From Oleispirillum naphthae (lineage in GTDB: Bacteria > Pseudomonadota > Alphaproteobacteria > Rhodospirillales > Rhodospirillaceae), in NCBI GenBank assembly GCA_027864655.1, contig JAQAZG010000005.1:1-64000 (forward strand): a DNA stretch of 64,000 nt. The letters run 5' to 3'. Shown here one piece after another: positions 60,950-64,000 of this stretch. Numbering within the stretch: position 1 is the stretch's first letter; the number at the start of each line of letters is the position of its first letter. Position numbers and translations under genes: made by a program. The notes beneath the pieces are model-generated. The model saw only the letters and a program-made list of their open reading frames with translations, made no database searches and was not told the origin of the DNA.

Positions 60950-61903
60950 ATGTTCGCATACATGTTGAGACGGATCGTCTACGCGCTGCCCATCGCGCTG
61001 AGCGTGACGGTGATCTGTTTCCTTCTCGTCCATATCGCCCCCGGCGACCCGCTCTCCGCGGTCGCCCCGGTCGATGCGCCGACCGAGGTGATCGAGGCGC
61101 TGAAGCGCGCCTACGGCCTCGACAAGCCGCTGGTGGTGCAATACGGCCTGTGGTTGGGGCGCGCGGTGCAGGGCGATCTCGGCAGTTCGGTGGCCACCGG
61201 CCGCGCCGTGACGGGCGAGGTGTTGGGCGCGGTGAGCAACACCCTGCTGCTCGCCTTCGTCGCCGCGTGTCTGGGCTTCCTCGCCGGATGCGCCATGGGC
61301 GGCATCGCCGGCTACCGCAGCCGCAGCGTGCTCGACCGTGTGGTCAGCGCGCTCTCGGTGGCCGGGGTGAGCGTGCCGCACTACTGGCTCGGCATGGTGC
61401 TCACCATCATCTTTTCCGCGCAGCTGCACTGGCTGCCCGCGATGGGCGCGGGGCCGGGCGGCTCCGGCGCATGGACCTGGGACTATGCCCACATCCGCCA
61501 TCTCATCCTGCCCGCGGTGACGCTTTCGGTGATCCCCATGGGCATGGTGGCGCGCACCGTGCGCGCCCTGGTCGCCGACGTGCTGGGGCAGGAGTTCGTG
61601 CAGGCCTTGCTGGCGAAGGGGCTGACCCACCGCCAGGTGTTCTTCCACGTGGTGAAGAACGTCGCCCCCACCGCGCTGGCGGTGATGGGGTTGCAGCTCG
61701 GCTATCTGCTCGGCGGGTCGATCCTGGTGGAGACGGTGTTCGCCTGGCCGGGCACCGGCTTCCTGCTCAACAACGCGATCTTCCAGCGCGACATCCCGCT
61801 GCTGCAGGGCACCATCCTCATCCTCAGCCTGTTCTTCGTGGCGCTCAACCTGCTGGTCGATATCGTGCAGCCGATGCTCGACCCGCGCATGCGGCGGAGC
61901 TGA
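60950..61903 (+). CDS. dipeptide/oligopeptide ABC permease, DppB type
   Basis: A 317-residue inner-membrane permease with six helices. It starts MFAYMLRRIVYALPIALSVT, and has HIAPGDPL, the GDLGSSVATGRAV segment, and the EAA loop around GQEFVQALLAKGLTHRQVFF, which contacts the ATPase. No binding-protein gene precedes it. First gene of the transporter row. Confidence 0.92.
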   Translation: MFAYMLRRIVYALPIALSVTVICFLLVHIAPGDPLSAVAPVDAPTEVIEALKRAYGLDKPLVVQYGLWLGRAVQGDLGSSVATGRAVTGEVLGAVSNTLLLAFVAACLGFLAGCAMGGIAGYRSRSVLDRVVSALSVAGVSVPHYWLGMVLTIIFSAQLHWLPAMGAGPGGSGAWTWDYAHIRHLILPAVTLSVIPMGMVARTVRALVADVLGQEFVQALLAKGLTHRQVFFHVVKNVAPTALAVMGLQLGYLLGGSILVETVFAWPGTGFLLNNAIFQRDIPLLQGTILILSLFFVALNLLVDIVQPMLDPRMRRS

Positions 61904-61907
61904 CGCC

Positions 61908-62801
61908 ATGAGCATCCTCACCCCCACCGCGCCGTTGACCGTTCCCGCCGAAGTGCTGCGGTCCCCCGGCTATTGGCGCACCGTCGGCCGCCGCCTGCGC
62001 AACGACCGGGTTTCCATGGTCTGCCTCGCCATCCTGGCGCTGATCCTGATCGCCGCGGTGTTCGCGCCCATCCTCGCTCCCGCCGATCCCTACAAGGCGA
62101 GCATGCTGCACCGCCTCAAGGCGGTGGGCACCGCCGGGCATCTGCTCGGCACCGACGAGCTGGGCCGCGACATGCTGTCGCGCCTGATGTACGGCGCGCG
62201 GCTTTCCCTGCTTATGGGCTGCCTGCCGATCGGCATCGCCTTCGCCATCGGCACCACCGTCGGCGTCACCGCGGGCTTCGTCGGCGGGCGGCTCAACATG
62301 GCGGTGATGCGCGTCCTCGACGTGTTCTACGCCTTCCCCTCGGTGCTGCTGGCGGTGGCGATCTCCGGCGCTCTCGGGCCGGGCATGCTCAACAGCCTGA
62401 TCTCGCTGACGCTCGTCTTCGTGCCGCCGATCACCCGCGTCGCGGAGAGCGTCACCACCCAGGTGCGCCGCCTCGACTACATCGACGCGGCGCGGATGAG
62501 CGGCGCGCCCAATTGGGTGATCGTGCGGGTGCAGGTTCTCGGCAACGTGATGGGGCCGGTGTTCGTCTACGCCACCGGGCAGATCAGCGTGTGCATGATC
62601 CTCGCCTCCGGCATGTCGTTCCTCGGCCTCGGGGTGAAGCCGCCGGAGCCGGAATGGGGCCTGATGCTCAACACCCTGCGCTCGGCGATCTACGTCAACC
62701 CGCTGGTCGCGGCGCTGCCCGGCGCGCTGATCTTCGTCACCTCCTTGTGTTTCAACCTCCTGGCCGACGGCACCCGCCTCGCCATGGACATCCGGGATTG
62801 A
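61908..62801 (+). CDS. dipeptide/oligopeptide ABC permease, DppC type
   Basis: A 297-residue second permease. The N-terminal helix carries RLRNDRVSMVCLAILALILI, followed by HLLGTDELGRDMLSRLMYGA, the DppC hallmark, and the coupling loop YIDAARMSGAPNWVIVRVQV. Four bases behind the DppB-type gene and five before the ATPase. Confidence 0.93.
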   Translation: MSILTPTAPLTVPAEVLRSPGYWRTVGRRLRNDRVSMVCLAILALILIAAVFAPILAPADPYKASMLHRLKAVGTAGHLLGTDELGRDMLSRLMYGARLSLLMGCLPIGIAFAIGTTVGVTAGFVGGRLNMAVMRVLDVFYAFPSVLLAVAISGALGPGMLNSLISLTLVFVPPITRVAESVTTQVRRLDYIDAARMSGAPNWVIVRVQVLGNVMGPVFVYATGQISVCMILASGMSFLGLGVKPPEPEWGLMLNTLRSAIYVNPLVAALPGALIFVTSLCFNLLADGTRLAMDIRD

Positions 62802-62806
62802 CGCCG

Positions 62807-63871
62807 ATGGAAACCCTCGACGCGACGATGCCCGAAACCATCCTGCCGGTCGGCGAGGACCGCGGCGGCCCGGCGCAGCCGCTGCTCATCGTCGAGGGGC
62901 TGACCAAGCGCTTTCCCATCGGCGGCGGCATGTTCAAGCGCGCCCAGGCCTACGTGCACGCGGTGGAGGGGGTGAGTTTTTCCGTCGCCAAGGGCGAGGT
63001 GCTGGGCATCGTCGGCGAATCCGGCTGCGGCAAGTCCACCACCGCGCGCCTGCTCGCCCGCCTCATCGAGCCGGATTCCGGCGAGGTGGTGGTGGACGGC
63101 GAGACGGTGGGCACGAGCGACGGCATGTCGCTGCGCGAGCTGCGCCGCAACGTGCAGATGGTGTTCCAGGATTCCTTCGCCTCGCTCAACCCGCGGCTGA
63201 CCGTCGAGGACACCATCGCCTTCGGCCCGCGGGTGCACGGCGTTTCCGCAAAAGAGGCGATCGCCTCCGCGCGCGGCCTGCTCGCCCGCGTCGGCCTTGC
63301 GCCCGCGCAGTTCGCCGGGCGCTATCCGCACGAGCTTTCCGGCGGGCAGCGCCAGCGCGTCAACCTCGCCCGCGCGCTCGCCTTCTCGCCGCGCCTGCTG
63401 ATCCTCGACGAGGCGGTGGCGGCGCTCGACAAGTCGGTGCAGGCGCAGGTGCTCAACCTGCTCCTCGACATCAAGGAGGACCGGGCGCTCACCTACCTCT
63501 TCATCTCCCACGACCTCAACGTGGTGCAGTACATCAGCGACCGCGTGCTGGTGATGTACCTGGGCGAGGTGGTGGAGACCGGGCCGGTGGACCGCATCTA
63601 CAGCGACGCGCGCCACCCCTATACCCGCGCCCTGCTTTCCGCCGTGCCGTCGATGGACCCGGACCGCCGCACCCTGGAACCGCCGATCGCGGGCGACCCG
63701 CCCAACCCGATCGACCCGCCGAGCGGCTGCCGCTTCCGCGACCGCTGCACCTTCGCCGCCGAGGTCTGCGCCGCGCTCAAGCCGCGGCCGATCGAGGCGA
63801 CGCCCGGCAGCGGACACATCGTCGCCTGCCACATGGCCGACCGCATTTCCGGCCACCCCCGGTCCGCCTGA
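62807..63871 (+). CDS. peptide ABC transporter ATPase, DppF/OppF type
   Basis: A 354-residue ATPase. Walker A GIVGESGCGKSTTARL, Q-loop MVFQDSFASLNPRL, signature HELSGGQRQRVNLARAL, Walker B LLILDEAVAALDKSVQ, H-loop FISHDLNVV, and the C-terminal oligopeptide extension with CRFRDRC, whose cysteines can bind an iron-sulfur cluster in related proteins. The ATG at 62807 lies five bases behind the DppC-type gene. Confidence 0.92.
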   Translation: METLDATMPETILPVGEDRGGPAQPLLIVEGLTKRFPIGGGMFKRAQAYVHAVEGVSFSVAKGEVLGIVGESGCGKSTTARLLARLIEPDSGEVVVDGETVGTSDGMSLRELRRNVQMVFQDSFASLNPRLTVEDTIAFGPRVHGVSAKEAIASARGLLARVGLAPAQFAGRYPHELSGGQRQRVNLARALAFSPRLLILDEAVAALDKSVQAQVLNLLLDIKEDRALTYLFISHDLNVVQYISDRVLVMYLGEVVETGPVDRIYSDARHPYTRALLSAVPSMDPDRRTLEPPIAGDPPNPIDPPSGCRFRDRCTFAAEVCAALKPRPIEATPGSGHIVACHMADRISGHPRSA

Positions 63872-63882
63872 GGAGCCGCCGC

Positions 63883-64000
63883 ATGTTCCGCTTCCGCCCG
63901 CGCCACCCGCTTTCCACCCCGCCCGCCGAGGCCACCGGCGCGGCCGCCGCCGAGGCGCCGCTGGTGGAGGTTTCGGACCTCACCGTGGAGTTCACCGGCT
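63883..64000 (+). CDS. second peptide ABC transporter ATPase (partial, cut by window end)
   Basis: 39 codons only. After an Ala/Pro-rich start, LVEVSDLTVEFTG is the typical first strand of an ABC ATPase of the DppD/OppD kind. GAGGAG precedes the ATG at 63883. It completes a permease pair plus two ATPases; the binding protein may follow outside the window. Confidence 0.75.
   Translation, partial: MFRFRPRHPLSTPPAEATGAAAAEAPLVEVSDLTVEFTG

Overview
The window reads as one contiguous, very GC-rich chromosomal segment of an alphaproteobacterium, most likely from the Rhodospirillales. The reasons are the sucD-sucA-sucB-lpd order, an F1 operon (atpHAGDC) without F0 genes, the ctpA/envC-like/gpmI/rlmH/rsfS/nadD/proA/proB/obg/rpmA/rplU order, and many GTG starts. 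The placement is inference from gene order and protein similarity; there is no rRNA in the window.

Layout. 1-6.1 kb: the end of sucD, then sucA, sucB and lpd (2-oxoglutarate dehydrogenase). 6.4-11.3 kb: a TrkH potassium channel with a KdpD-like kinase lacking its N-terminal sensor, KdpE, and a soluble half chemoreceptor. 11.5-15.6 kb: xerC, a DUF484 gene and divergent priA. 15.8-20.8 kb: F1 ATP synthase, closed by a strong terminator. 20.9-34.1 kb, all on the minus strand: a diguanylate cyclase, rppH, a divergent polysaccharide deacetylase, ctpA, an envC-like gene, gpmI, rlmH, rsfS, nadD, proA, proB, obg, rpmA and rplU.

34.3-36.3 kb: a tRNA-Ser(CGA) gene whose last bases are repeated exactly 1.9 kb downstream. 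Between the copies lie an internally deleted cysD relic and an AT-rich sulfotransferase-like gene. This is a small island, or what is left of one. 36.7-41.2 kb: an M20 peptidase, a DcuC-like transporter, a ferredoxin-nitroreductase and an RpiR regulator. 41.2-52.6 kb: a catabolic block for glucarate and galactarate (garR, garL-like aldolase, gudD, garD) with a tripartite tricarboxylate-type transporter, a GntR and a LacI regulator, plausible operators for both, and an extra solute receptor.

52.7-58.9 kb: the most unusual module, a CcsA-like and a ResB-like membrane protein in tight order with a periplasmic binding lipoprotein, a FecCD-type permease and an ATPase with an extra C-terminal domain, followed by a NupC nucleoside transporter. 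59.2-64 kb: an amidase and a dpp/opp-type peptide transporter behind a sigma-54-like promoter, cut by the window end.

At least six gaps between genes carry related mosaic repeats made of GC-rich hairpins whose stems differ in sequence but stay paired. They occur inside operons and directly behind stop codons.
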